Positions 33,733 through 42,157 of a stretch of DNA of 64,000 bases are shown here, piece by piece. The notes beneath the pieces are model-generated. The model worked only from the letters and a program-made list of their open reading frames with translations, was not told where the DNA came from and ran no database searches. Every line of letters starts with the position of its first letter. Positions within the stretch are counted from its first letter, which is position 1. Made by a program: the position numbers and the translations under genes. The DNA is from Robiginitalea aestuariiviva. Lineage in GTDB: Bacteria > Bacteroidota > Bacteroidia > Flavobacteriales > Flavobacteriaceae. The DNA is taken from NCBI RefSeq assembly GCF_029537735.1, contig NZ_JARPUQ010000002.1:798240-862239 (forward strand), written 5' to 3'.

Positions 33733-34809
33733 CTACAGCCCTGAAGGATTTATCTGATAATAGTCCAGGTACCACTGTACAAACCGGTTTACCCCTTCGG
33801 TTACAGGGGTATTGGGGGCGTACCCGTAATCCCGGGCCAGGCCGGAAACGTCTGCCCAGGTTTTTTCCACATCCCCGGGCTGTATGGGCATCATTTCCTT
33901 AATGGCTTCCCGCCCGGTAGCAGCCTCAATGGCCTGGATAAAATCCATGAGCCTGACCGCGTTGTTGTTGCCGATATTATATAATTTGTACAGGTCGCCG
34001 GAGGCCAGGCGGGCTGCCGGGTCCTTTTCCAGGATGCGGCGCACCCCTTCCACAATATCGTCTATATAGGTGAAGTCCCGCTCCATTTTCCCGTAGTTAA
34101 AGACCTGTATGGGTTTGCCCTTCAGGATGGCATCGGTAAAGAGGAACAGGGCCATGTCCGGCCGGCCCCAGGGGCCGTAAACGGTAAAGAAGCGCAGCCC
34201 GGTGGTGGCAAAGCCGTACAGGTGGCTGTAGGTGTGGGCCATGAGTTCGTTCCCTTTTTTGGTGGCCGCATACAGGCTAATGGGGTGGTCTGTGCGGTCT
34301 TCCGTGGAAAAGGGGACCTTGGCATTGGTGCCGTATACGCTGGAGCTGCTGGCGTACACCAGGTGCTTAACCCCGTGGTGGCGGCAGCCCTCCAGGATGT
34401 TCAGGAAACCCACCAGGTTGCTCTGTACGTATTGTTCGGGCTGCTCCAGGCTGTAGCGTACCCCGGCCTGGGCGGCCAGGTGGCATACCCGATCGGGTTT
34501 GACCGTTGCAAACAGAGTTTGCATCCCTGCGGTATCCTCCAGGGCCAGGCGGATAAATTGAAACTCCGGGTAGCGACTGCTGGGCTGGAGTTGTCCCGCG
34601 GTTTCGCTTTGTGCCGGGGTAATCCCGAGTTCCTGCAGCCGGTCCTGCTTTAGCTTGGGGTCGTAATAGGTATTCAGGTTATCCAGCCCAACAACGGGGT
34701 ACCCCGCCTCCAATAAGTTACGGCAAAGGTGGAAGCCGATAAACCCGGCGGCTCCTGTAACCAGGACTTTGGGTTTGCGGGACGACAGGGTGTTCGGGTG
34801 CTGCTGCAA
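33733..34809 (-). CDS. UDP-glucuronate 4-epimerase family protein (CapI-like)
   Basis: 358 residues if translation starts at TTG 34809. The open frame reaches TTG 34890, but bases 34810-34890 are AT-rich and encode no family similarity, so they look like leader. Features: VLVTGAAGFIGFHL, SSSSVYGTNAKVPF, HPISLYAATKKGNELMAH with Tyr-x3-Lys, and RFFTVYGPWGRPDMA, the signature of CapI-type UDP-glucuronate/UDP-galacturonate epimerases. It would provide UDP-GalA. No UDP-glucose 6-dehydrogenase is seen in this window, so UDP-glucuronate must come from elsewhere or the enzyme uses another uronate. The start codon is uncertain. Confidence 0.88.
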   Translation of the reverse strand: MQQHPNTLSSRKPKVLVTGAAGFIGFHLCRNLLEAGYPVVGLDNLNTYYDPKLKQDRLQELGITPAQSETAGQLQPSSRYPEFQFIRLALEDTAGMQTLFATVKPDRVCHLAAQAGVRYSLEQPEQYVQSNLVGFLNILEGCRHHGVKHLVYASSSSVYGTNAKVPFSTEDRTDHPISLYAATKKGNELMAHTYSHLYGFATTGLRFFTVYGPWGRPDMALFLFTDAILKGKPIQVFNYGKMERDFTYIDDIVEGVRRILEKDPAARLASGDLYKLYNIGNNNAVRLMDFIQAIEAATGREAIKEMMPIQPGDVEKTWADVSGLARDYGYAPNTPVTEGVNRFVQWYLDYYQINPSGL

Positions 34810-35029
34810 GGCGATTACCTTATTTAGGGGGATCCGTGGACTTACAAGGCTTAAAATTAGGTAAAAAATCGTAACTTGTTTAGCCTTCAAACGGCCCTGA
34901 TCCCCGCAGGGCCTGTGTTTTAGGGCATTCTGGCAGCCGAGATGCCATACCGTACTTTACGCTCATCGTGTTTTTGTGCGTCTTGGGCGAATTCTGGTAA
35001 TGAACTGCCAAAGATAGCCTTGGAAGACA

Positions 35030-35037
35030 TACATTTG
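35030..35037 (+). promoter_or_regulatory. Bacteroidota -7 box (TACATTTG) for the 35068-41317 operon
   Basis: Exact TAnnTTTG match 30 bases before the GTG start at 35068. No TTG at the normal -33 distance. This would drive the conserved aminotransferase-dehydratase-Wza-Wzc operon. Confidence 0.55.
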
Positions 35038-35067
35038 TGAGAGCCGACCTACAAGAAAACCTAACCC

Positions 35068-36201
35068 GTGAACACCCAGATTCAAGAGCGCATTTGGCTT
35101 TCCTCCCCCCACATGGGGCCTGAGGAATTGTCCTATGTTTTAGAGGCCTTCGAGACCAACTGGATTGCCCCCCTGGGGCCGAACCTGACGGCCTTTGAGG
35201 CCGCCATTGGGGATTACCTGGGCGGCGGGGTACAGGTAGCCGGGCTGAGTTCCGGCACGGCAGCCCTGCACCTGGGCCTGGAACTCCTGGGCGTGGGCCG
35301 CGGGGATACGGTGCTGTGCCAGAGCTTTACCTTTGCCGCCTCGGCCAACCCCATTGTGTACCTGGGGGCCGAACCCGTATTTGTAGACAGTGAGTCCGAT
35401 ACCTGGAACATGGATCCCCACCTGCTGGAAGCTGCCATAGAAGCCGGGATAAAATCCGGAAAAAAACCCAAGGCCATTGTGCCGGTGCACCTGTATGGCA
35501 TGCCTTATAAGCATGACCAGATCCGCGAAATCGCCCGGCATTACGATATTCCCGTTTTGGAAGACAGCGCCGAAGCCCTGGGCAGCACCTATAAGGGGCA
35601 GGCCTGTGGCACCCTGGGGGATATTGCCATTCTCTCCTTTAATGGAAATAAGATCATTACGACCTCCGGCGGGGGCGCCCTGGTAACCCGGAACCCGGAG
35701 ATCAAAGAGCGGGCCGTATTCCTGGCTACCCAGGCCCGGGATAACGCTCCGCACTACCAGCATTCCGCCATCGGTTACAATTACCGCATGAGCAATGTGC
35801 TGGCCGGCATTGGGCGCGGGCAGATGCAGGTGTTGTCGGAGCGCGTAAAGGCCCGGCAGGGCAATTATAAGGTTTACCGGGAGGCCCTGGAAGACTGCTC
35901 CCAGGTAACCTTCCTGGAAGCGCCCGAGGGACTGGTCTCCAACCGCTGGCTCACCACCATCCTGCTGCCGGACCTGGAAACCCGCGAGGCCGTTCGCCTC
36001 GCCCTGTGGGAAGAAAACATTGAATCCCGGCCCCTGTGGAAACCCATGCACCTGCAACCGGTATTTTCAGGCGCCCCTGCCTTTGCGAACGGCACCTCCG
36101 AAACCCTCTTTGCCCGCGGGCTTTGCCTGCCCAGCGGGTCTAACCTGACTGCGGAAGACCTGGGCCGCACCCTGGAAACCCTTAAAAAATCCTTGAAATG
36201 A
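35068..36201 (+). CDS. DegT/DnrJ/EryC1/StrS aminotransferase (PglE/EpsN-like)
   Basis: 377 residues, GTG start. Standard DegT pattern: LSSGTAALHLGL (cofactor phosphate binding), SFTFAASANPIVYLGAEPVFVD, EDSAEALGSTYKG with the pyridine-nitrogen aspartate, and SFNGNKIITTSGGGALV with the PLP lysine; C-terminal RPLWKPMHLQP. This spacing is that of UDP-4-keto sugar aminotransferases such as PglE. It overlaps the PglF/CapD-like dehydratase by 4 bases, so it would aminate the 4-keto product of that enzyme to UDP-4-amino-4,6-dideoxy-GlcNAc, the substrate of the NeuD/PglD-like enzymes at 10.3-11.6 kb. Confidence 0.93.
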   Translation: MNTQIQERIWLSSPHMGPEELSYVLEAFETNWIAPLGPNLTAFEAAIGDYLGGGVQVAGLSSGTAALHLGLELLGVGRGDTVLCQSFTFAASANPIVYLGAEPVFVDSESDTWNMDPHLLEAAIEAGIKSGKKPKAIVPVHLYGMPYKHDQIREIARHYDIPVLEDSAEALGSTYKGQACGTLGDIAILSFNGNKIITTSGGGALVTRNPEIKERAVFLATQARDNAPHYQHSAIGYNYRMSNVLAGIGRGQMQVLSERVKARQGNYKVYREALEDCSQVTFLEAPEGLVSNRWLTTILLPDLETREAVRLALWEENIESRPLWKPMHLQPVFSGAPAFANGTSETLFARGLCLPSGSNLTAEDLGRTLETLKKSLK

Positions 36202-38147
36202 TTCAAAGCTACCTTGCCAACTCTGCTTCCCGTTATGCATCCAAATGGCTGGTGCTGGCCATAGACCTGCTAACGGTGGGGGTGTCCTTTGTACTTTCTT
36301 ACCTGATTCGCTTTAACCTGACCCTGGATTTTGAGGTAAACCAGCTGTTGCTGCAGCTGCCGGTGATTATGGGGGTTTCCATGATGGCCTTCCTGGTAAC
36401 GGGTGCCCATAAAGGGGTGATCCGGCATACAGGGGTGCGGGACGTTTACAACATTTTTAACGCCATCTGCCTTTCCAGTATCCTGACCATCCTCTTTGTG
36501 ATCGTGAACCGGAAAATGGGCATCCTACAGGATTTCACCATCCCGCTTTCTATTATCATTATCCACAGCCTGATCGCCTTTATTGCCCTGGTGGCTTCCC
36601 GCTATGTCTTTAAGGTGCTGTATTCCTATGTGGTGTCTCACGACCTGGGGGGCGAGAAAAACATTATGATTTACGGGGCAGGGGAATCCGGCATCCTTAC
36701 CCACAACGCCCTGACCTCCCATTCCCGGAACCGGGTACGCGTATTGGGCTATATAGACGACGACCCCCAGAAAAAGGGCAAGGTCATTAACGGGGTGCGG
36801 GTTTTTGCCCGCAGCCAGGTGGATGAATTGTTTCTTTACAAAAAGCATGTTTCCGAGGTAGTCTTCTCCATCCATAATATTGAGCAGCGCAAATTGCGCG
36901 CCCAGGTGGAGAGCATGGTAGACTATGCCGTAAAAGTGAAGATTGTGCCCCCGGTGGAAGACTGGATCAATGGCGAACTGAAACTTTCCCAGATCAAGGC
37001 CGTTCAAATCGAGGACCTACTGGACCGGCCGCCCATCAATATTCGCAATACCAAGGTCTCCCGGGAAGTGGAGGGAAAATCCATTATGGTAACCGGCGGG
37101 GCCGGCTCTATTGGGAGTGAGATTGTGCGGCAGCTCTGCCATTACAACTACAAATCCCTGGTCGTGATTGACCAGGCGGAATCCGACCTCTACGACCTGC
37201 AGCAGGAGTTGCGGCAGAACGGCTTCCACAACTTTATCCCGATCGTAGGGGATATCCGCGACAAATACCGCATGACCAACCTCTTCCAGGAGCACCAGCC
37301 GGAGGTGATCTTCCACGCCGCGGCGTACAAGCATGTGCCCCTGATGGAATACAACGCTTACGAAGCCATCAAGATCAATGTGGCGGGCACCAAGGTGCTG
37401 GTAGACCTGGCCCACCAGTACAAGGCGAAGAAGTTTGTCTTTATCTCTACGGACAAGGCGGTAAACCCCACCAACGTGATGGGGGCCACCAAACGCATTG
37501 CCGAGATGTACGTGAGCTGCGTGCAGCAGGAATCTTCCACCAAATTCATCACCACCCGCTTCGGGAACGTGCTGGGCTCCAACGGTTCGGTAATCCCGCT
37601 CTTCAAAAAACAACTGGACAACGGGGGACCGCTTACGGTAACCCACCGGGATGTGACCCGTTTCTTTATGACCATCCCAGAGGCCAGCCAGCTGGTATTG
37701 GAGGCCGCCACCATGGGTTCGGGGGGCGAAATCTTTATTTTTGACATGGGCGAGTCCGTTAAAATCTTTGACCTGGCCAAAAACATGATTAAATTGTCCG
37801 GCCTGCGGTACCCGGAAGACATCGATATCCGGATTACCGGGCTGCGGCCGGGGGAAAAGCTCTACGAGGAGCTGCTGGCCAATGGGGAAAACACCCAGCC
37901 TACCTATCATAAGAAGATCATGATCAGCAAGGTGAGGGACCTGGACTATGTGGAGGTGCGTTCGCGCATTACCGAGCTTTGCATCAATAACATGTTCCAG
38001 AACGTGAATCCGGTAAAACTCATGAAGGAGATTGTACCGGAATTCATCTCGAACAACTCCGAATACTGCCACCTGGACCGGCAGGCGGAACCCTCCGCTG
38101 CCCAACAGGGGGAAGAACACCCGAAAATGGAAAAAGAGAACATATGA
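36198..38147 (+). CDS. Membrane-bound nucleotide-sugar 4,6-dehydratase (PglF/CapD/WbpM family)
   Basis: 649 residues. Four hydrophobic spans fill about residues 15-130, followed by a Rossmann segment (IYGAGESGILTHNAL) and then the dehydratase domain with VTGGAGSIGSEIVRQL, HAAAYKHVPLMEYN, and FISTDKAVNPTNVMGATKRIAE. As in PglF/WbpM, the usual Tyr of the SDR triad is replaced (TDKAVNPTNVMGATK). It converts UDP-GlcNAc to UDP-4-keto-6-deoxy-GlcNAc. Coupled by 4-base overlaps to the aminotransferase before it and the Wza gene after it. Confidence 0.94.
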   Translation: MIQSYLANSASRYASKWLVLAIDLLTVGVSFVLSYLIRFNLTLDFEVNQLLLQLPVIMGVSMMAFLVTGAHKGVIRHTGVRDVYNIFNAICLSSILTILFVIVNRKMGILQDFTIPLSIIIIHSLIAFIALVASRYVFKVLYSYVVSHDLGGEKNIMIYGAGESGILTHNALTSHSRNRVRVLGYIDDDPQKKGKVINGVRVFARSQVDELFLYKKHVSEVVFSIHNIEQRKLRAQVESMVDYAVKVKIVPPVEDWINGELKLSQIKAVQIEDLLDRPPINIRNTKVSREVEGKSIMVTGGAGSIGSEIVRQLCHYNYKSLVVIDQAESDLYDLQQELRQNGFHNFIPIVGDIRDKYRMTNLFQEHQPEVIFHAAAYKHVPLMEYNAYEAIKINVAGTKVLVDLAHQYKAKKFVFISTDKAVNPTNVMGATKRIAEMYVSCVQQESSTKFITTRFGNVLGSNGSVIPLFKKQLDNGGPLTVTHRDVTRFFMTIPEASQLVLEAATMGSGGEIFIFDMGESVKIFDLAKNMIKLSGLRYPEDIDIRITGLRPGEKLYEELLANGENTQPTYHKKIMISKVRDLDYVEVRSRITELCINNMFQNVNPVKLMKEIVPEFISNNSEYCHLDRQAEPSAAQQGEEHPKMEKENI

Positions 38148-38917
38148 AAAATACTTGGATTCGCCGGGCCGGCCTGCTGGCCATCCTGGCGGGGCTATGC
38201 CTCTCCTGCGCCTCCCGCAGGGATGTGGTATACCTGCAGGACGTAAGCCACCTCGAAACCATTGTTTCCAAGGAGTCCTTTGTACCCCGCTTTAAGGTGG
38301 ACGATGTGATTGGCATCTATGTGTCTACCCTGAACCCGGAGGCAAGCGCCCCCTTTAACCTCACCATTGGTGTGGCCGGGGGGGAAGGCACCCAGAGCCA
38401 GAGCGTGGATTACCTGGTAGACCGCAACGGGGAAATCGATTTCCCGGTGCTGGGCAAAATCAAGGTGGCCGGCCTTTCGCCGGATGAATTGCGCAGTTTC
38501 CTGCGCAGCCAGCTCACCGAGACAGGGTACCTCAAAGATCCCATCATCAACATCCGCCTGCGGAATTTCAGCATAGCCGTTTTGGGCGAAGTGCGCAACC
38601 CGGGCTCTTACCCGGTAAACGGGGAGCAAATCAACATCCTGGAGGCCATCTCCCTGGCTGGCGACCTGACCATCAAGGGCATGCGGGACAACGTGCTGGT
38701 GATCCGGGATTTCCAGGGCACCCGGGCCTACTACCGCCTGGACCTGACCAGTAAAAGGGTAGTGGACTCCCCGGCCTTTTACCTGACTCAGAACGACGTG
38801 GTTTATGTGGAACCCAACAGCTCTGCGGTAAGCGGGGCCACCCAGGATAACCGCGCCACCCTGGCCATTTCGATCCTCTCCCTGATTATTACCAGTACCC
38901 TGATCCTCACCCGATAA
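38144..38917 (+). CDS. Wza-like polysaccharide export lipoprotein
   Basis: 257 residues. Lipobox LCLSC gives a lipid anchor at Cys22. Residues of about 45-145 form the polysaccharide export (Poly_export) domain with VDYLVDRNGEIDFPVLGKI, and a following SLBB domain has VLGEVRNPGSYPV. The C-terminus ends in a hydrophobic helix of about 20 residues (LAISILSLIITSTLIL), probably the outer-membrane pore helix of Bacteroidota Wza proteins. Works with the Wzc kinase gene 15 bases downstream to carry polymer through the outer membrane. Confidence 0.93.
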   Translation: MKNTWIRRAGLLAILAGLCLSCASRRDVVYLQDVSHLETIVSKESFVPRFKVDDVIGIYVSTLNPEASAPFNLTIGVAGGEGTQSQSVDYLVDRNGEIDFPVLGKIKVAGLSPDELRSFLRSQLTETGYLKDPIINIRLRNFSIAVLGEVRNPGSYPVNGEQINILEAISLAGDLTIKGMRDNVLVIRDFQGTRAYYRLDLTSKRVVDSPAFYLTQNDVVYVEPNSSAVSGATQDNRATLAISILSLIITSTLILTR

Positions 38918-38932
38918 TCCCATTACGCCCCT

Positions 38933-41317
38933 ATGGCCCTGGACTCGAACGAGCGCTTTTCGCTCCGTCAGATTAACCTGCACCAATTATTAAGCCCCTA
39001 TAAAAAAGGGTGGTACTGGTTTGTACTTTGTGTTTTTGTTTTTGGCATACTGGCCTACGTCTATAACCGCTATACCACCCCCAGTTACGGGGTACAGGCC
39101 TCCATCCGCCTGCAATTGGATGAGGGTACGGGTTCTGAACTCGGGGCTTTCCAGGACCTGCAGATCATGCAGGACCGCAATGACCCTATACAGGATGAGA
39201 TCCAGATCATCAAGTCCCGATCCAACTTTATTGAGCTGGTGCAGACGCTGAACCTGAACACCCAGATTTTCCTGCTCGGAAACATCATGGATTCCGAAAT
39301 TTACGGCCGCCAGCCCTTTTCCATCAACTATGTGGATTCACTGCCCGGGCCGGTTTCTGCCGGGTTTTCGTTTTATATCACCCCAACCACTACCAGCTCC
39401 TTTGCCTATTCGGCCCAGGAGGACGCCCCGGGCCAGCCCATGACCTTTGGCTCCCGCATTGCCACCCCCATGGGGAATATGATCCTGATCCCGGATGCGG
39501 CCATCCTGGAAAATTACCTGGGCCGCCGGTTTAAAGTGGTGGTTAGCCCTGTAGTAGCCATGGCTGAGCATTATCGCAGGGAAGTGCAGGTGGTGCCCTG
39601 GGACAGTAAATCCTCCAACTTCCTGAACCTCTATTTACAGGACCCCGTAACCCAGAAGGCCAAGGACATCCTCAATACCCTTATTCGCATCTACAACAAG
39701 AATGCGGCAGAGGAAAAGCGGCAGATTGCAGATAAGACCGCCAGCTTTATCGATGCCCGGATTTCCGAAATCTACGAGAACCTGTATTCGGTAGATACCA
39801 CGGCCGAGGCCTTTAAAACCCAACGCGGCCGCATTGACATTGGCGCGGAATCCAACCTGAACCTGAGCGCCGGGGTGGAAAACCGCCAGCAGCTGGAAAA
39901 TGCCAACATCCAGCTGAGCATTGCGGCGGCCATCCGGGACGACATCCAGTCCCAGGATGGGTATACCACTTTATCTGCCCCTGTGGGCATTTCAGACCCA
40001 TCCATTGCCGAGGCGACGGCCCGGTACAATTCCCTGGTGGCCCAGCGGCGCAGCCTGCTGGAGAGTTCCGGGGAACGCAACCCGGTGGTGGAAGAGCTGG
40101 ACCGGGAACTGAACGCCCTGAAGGGGACGCTGCTCTCCGGCCTGGAGAGCACGGTAAATAACCTGAACCTCACCCTGAACAGCCTGAACAAACAACAATC
40201 CCGCATCAATGCGCGTATCTATTCTGCGCCCGGGGACGAACGCCGGCTGCGGGACATTGCCCGGAAGCAACAGACCACGGAGTCCCTCTACCTGTACCTG
40301 CTGGAAAAGCGGGAAGAGGCCCAGATTGCCTTTGCCAGCACGGCCCCCAGGTCCGTAGTGGTGGATGCTGCTTATGCCCTGAGCAATACGCCGGTACACC
40401 CGCAAAAGATGCGCAATTATTTGCTGGCCATAATGCTGGGCCTGGCTATTCCCTTTGCCTTTCTGTACGTGCAGGACCTGCTGGACACCAAGGTGAAAAG
40501 CAAAATGGATCTGGAGCAGACCGTGGGGGACCTCCCGGTGCTGGCCGAATTGCCCCGCCTGGGCCCTAAACAGGCTAAACTGGTAACCAAGGAGGACCGA
40601 TCCGTGTTGGCCGAAGCCATGCGGATCCTGCGTAGTAACCTGGATTTTGTGATCCAGTCCAAGGCCGGAAAATCCGGCATCAAGAAAATTCTGGTCACCT
40701 CCGGGGTGCCCGGGGAGGGCAAGACCCTTACGGCCGTGAACCTGTCCCTGATCCTGGCTTTTGCCCGGAAGAAAGTACTCCTGATTGGGGCAGATATCCG
40801 CAACCCCCGCATCAAGGATTACCTGAAGGCGGCCAAACCCACGGCCCCCCAGCGGGATGTGGCCATGACCGGCCTGACGGATTACCTCTATGATCCCCAA
40901 TTGAAAGAAGGGGAGATCGTGCAGCCCTATGCAGTTACCGGGGGTACGGTAGATATTATCTACTCCGGGAAAATCCCGCCTAACCCGGCAGAGCTTCTGA
41001 TGAACGACCGCATCGGGGCCCTGATGTCCTGGGCCGAAGCCCAGGGGTATGAGTATGTGGTGATGGATTCCGCCCCCATGATGGTGGTAAGCGACACCCA
41101 GGTACTCGGCCGCTATGTAGACCAGACCCTCTATGTGGTTAAGGCCGGCTTTACGGACAAACGCGTACTGGATTACCCGGTAAAGCTGGCGGCCGAGAAA
41201 AAGGTGGAGAACCTCTCCTTTGTGGTGAATGCCGTGGTGGATTCCAACCTGGGCTATGGGGGGAAATACGGTTATGGCTATGGCCGGGCCCCCAAGAAAT
41301 GGTGGCAATTCGGCTAA
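38933..41317 (+). CDS. Wzc-like polysaccharide co-polymerase with bacterial tyrosine kinase domain
   Basis: 794 residues. Two membrane spans (about residues 28-48 and 500-520) flank a long periplasmic region with coiled coils around 300-420. The cytoplasmic BY-kinase has Walker A (SGVPGEGKT, near 588-597), Walker A' (IGADIRNPR, near 617-625) and VMDSAPMMVVSD as Walker B. The C-terminal tail is a tyrosine cluster (GYGGKYGYGYG), the autophosphorylation sites. It controls chain length and export with Wza. The CpsB/CapC phosphatase that would reverse the phosphorylation is convergent, 15 bases away. Confidence 0.95.
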   Translation: MALDSNERFSLRQINLHQLLSPYKKGWYWFVLCVFVFGILAYVYNRYTTPSYGVQASIRLQLDEGTGSELGAFQDLQIMQDRNDPIQDEIQIIKSRSNFIELVQTLNLNTQIFLLGNIMDSEIYGRQPFSINYVDSLPGPVSAGFSFYITPTTTSSFAYSAQEDAPGQPMTFGSRIATPMGNMILIPDAAILENYLGRRFKVVVSPVVAMAEHYRREVQVVPWDSKSSNFLNLYLQDPVTQKAKDILNTLIRIYNKNAAEEKRQIADKTASFIDARISEIYENLYSVDTTAEAFKTQRGRIDIGAESNLNLSAGVENRQQLENANIQLSIAAAIRDDIQSQDGYTTLSAPVGISDPSIAEATARYNSLVAQRRSLLESSGERNPVVEELDRELNALKGTLLSGLESTVNNLNLTLNSLNKQQSRINARIYSAPGDERRLRDIARKQQTTESLYLYLLEKREEAQIAFASTAPRSVVVDAAYALSNTPVHPQKMRNYLLAIMLGLAIPFAFLYVQDLLDTKVKSKMDLEQTVGDLPVLAELPRLGPKQAKLVTKEDRSVLAEAMRILRSNLDFVIQSKAGKSGIKKILVTSGVPGEGKTLTAVNLSLILAFARKKVLLIGADIRNPRIKDYLKAAKPTAPQRDVAMTGLTDYLYDPQLKEGEIVQPYAVTGGTVDIIYSGKIPPNPAELLMNDRIGALMSWAEAQGYEYVVMDSAPMMVVSDTQVLGRYVDQTLYVVKAGFTDKRVLDYPVKLAAEKKVENLSFVVNAVVDSNLGYGGKYGYGYGRAPKKWWQFG

Positions 41318-41332
41318 GGCTTCTAAAAATTC

Positions 41333-42073
41333 CTAGTAAAAATCTTCGATGGTGCGGGTGATCACCGGAAACAACCCGTCCAGGGTCTTCTTGCTCAGCC
41401 GGATTTCCCGGATGGCGGCCAGGTGCTGCATATGGTGGGCATCCGAGGCCAGGTAATCGATCATCCCTTCTTCCAGTAGTTTCAGGGCCCGTTTGGTAAC
41501 CGTTGCGCCGTAATGGCCCGAGAGGGAGAGCATATTCAGCTGGAAGCGTATCCCCTGTGCCCGGTACTGCTCGTATTTGCGGGAGTGGGCGTAGATGTAA
41601 TGATAGCGTTCCGGATGCGCCAGGATGGGGATGTACCGCCGCGTATTGGCCAGGATAATGGCTTCCCCGAAGTTCATAGGCGCCTGCAGGGTGGAGGTTT
41701 CCAGCAGCAGGAAGTTGCCCTTTAAAGGAACAATTTGTTCTTCCTTAAATAAGGCCTGCAGGTTTTCATCGATCATGATTTCCGATCCCGCCTCAATCGT
41801 GATGTGCCCCATTTGCTTCATCAACAGGGCTTCCTGCAACTCGGCCAGGGCCTGCCCGATGCTTTCCGGGGTGTTGGGGTAGAGGTCCGAGAGGATATGG
41901 GGGGTGGCGATAAAACGGTGCACCCCTAGACCTTCAAAAGCGTGCAGCATCTCCAGGGCATCCACGGCGGTTTTGGCCCCGTCGTCTATCCCGGGCAGCA
42001 GGTGGTTGTGCATGTCTACCATCCCTTCCAGGTAGTCTGCCAGGTAGATGTGTTTCTTGAATATCTGCCACAT
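41333..42073 (-). CDS. PHP-family tyrosine-protein phosphatase (CpsB/CapC/YwqE-like)
   Basis: 246 residues from ATG 42073. PHP-domain metal ligands: DMHNHLLPGIDDGAKT near residue 20, ATPHILSDLYPN, AHPERYHYI, and SDAHHMQHL near the C-terminus. Enzymes of this type dephosphorylate the tyrosine tail of BY-kinases such as the Wzc protein encoded next to it on the opposite strand. The ATG lies directly after the T-tract of the ppdK terminator, and a promoter box lies inside that terminator's hairpin, so its leader is very short. A TTG at 42094 extends the frame but falls in the hairpin and is not used. Confidence 0.92.
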   Translation of the reverse strand: MWQIFKKHIYLADYLEGMVDMHNHLLPGIDDGAKTAVDALEMLHAFEGLGVHRFIATPHILSDLYPNTPESIGQALAELQEALLMKQMGHITIEAGSEIMIDENLQALFKEEQIVPLKGNFLLLETSTLQAPMNFGEAIILANTRRYIPILAHPERYHYIYAHSRKYEQYRAQGIRFQLNMLSLSGHYGATVTKRALKLLEEGMIDYLASDAHHMQHLAAIREIRLSKKTLDGLFPVITRTIEDFY

Positions 42074-42122
42074 AAAAAAACAGGATCGCCACAAAGGTAA
42101 ACTTTCTTTGTTAGCGATCCTG
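42074..42122 (-). terminator. ppdK terminator hairpin
   Basis: On the - strand, CAGGATCGC and GCGATCCTG (9-base perfect arms, 42114-42122 and 42081-42089) enclose a second inner pair ACAAAG/CTTTGT, and seven T follow directly (42074-42080). Classic intrinsic terminator 36 bases after the ppdK stop. It ends at the ATG of the phosphatase gene. Confidence 0.85.
42092..42099 (-). promoter_or_regulatory. -7 box (TACCTTTG) inside the ppdK terminator, for the phosphatase gene
   Basis: Exact TAnnTTTG on the - strand, lying in the downstream half of the hairpin, 19 bases before the ATG at 42073. Transcription would begin within the second stem arm, so the new transcript cannot form the terminator hairpin. 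Confidence 0.5.
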
Positions 42123-42157
42123 CTTTCACACCCCGTTCCCGGGGTAGTTCAGTGGGT

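Noticed and set aside
39992-41308. 438-codon - strand frame opposite the Wzc gene
   Set aside because: Shadow of the Wzc reading frame, which has Walker motifs and a tyrosine tail.
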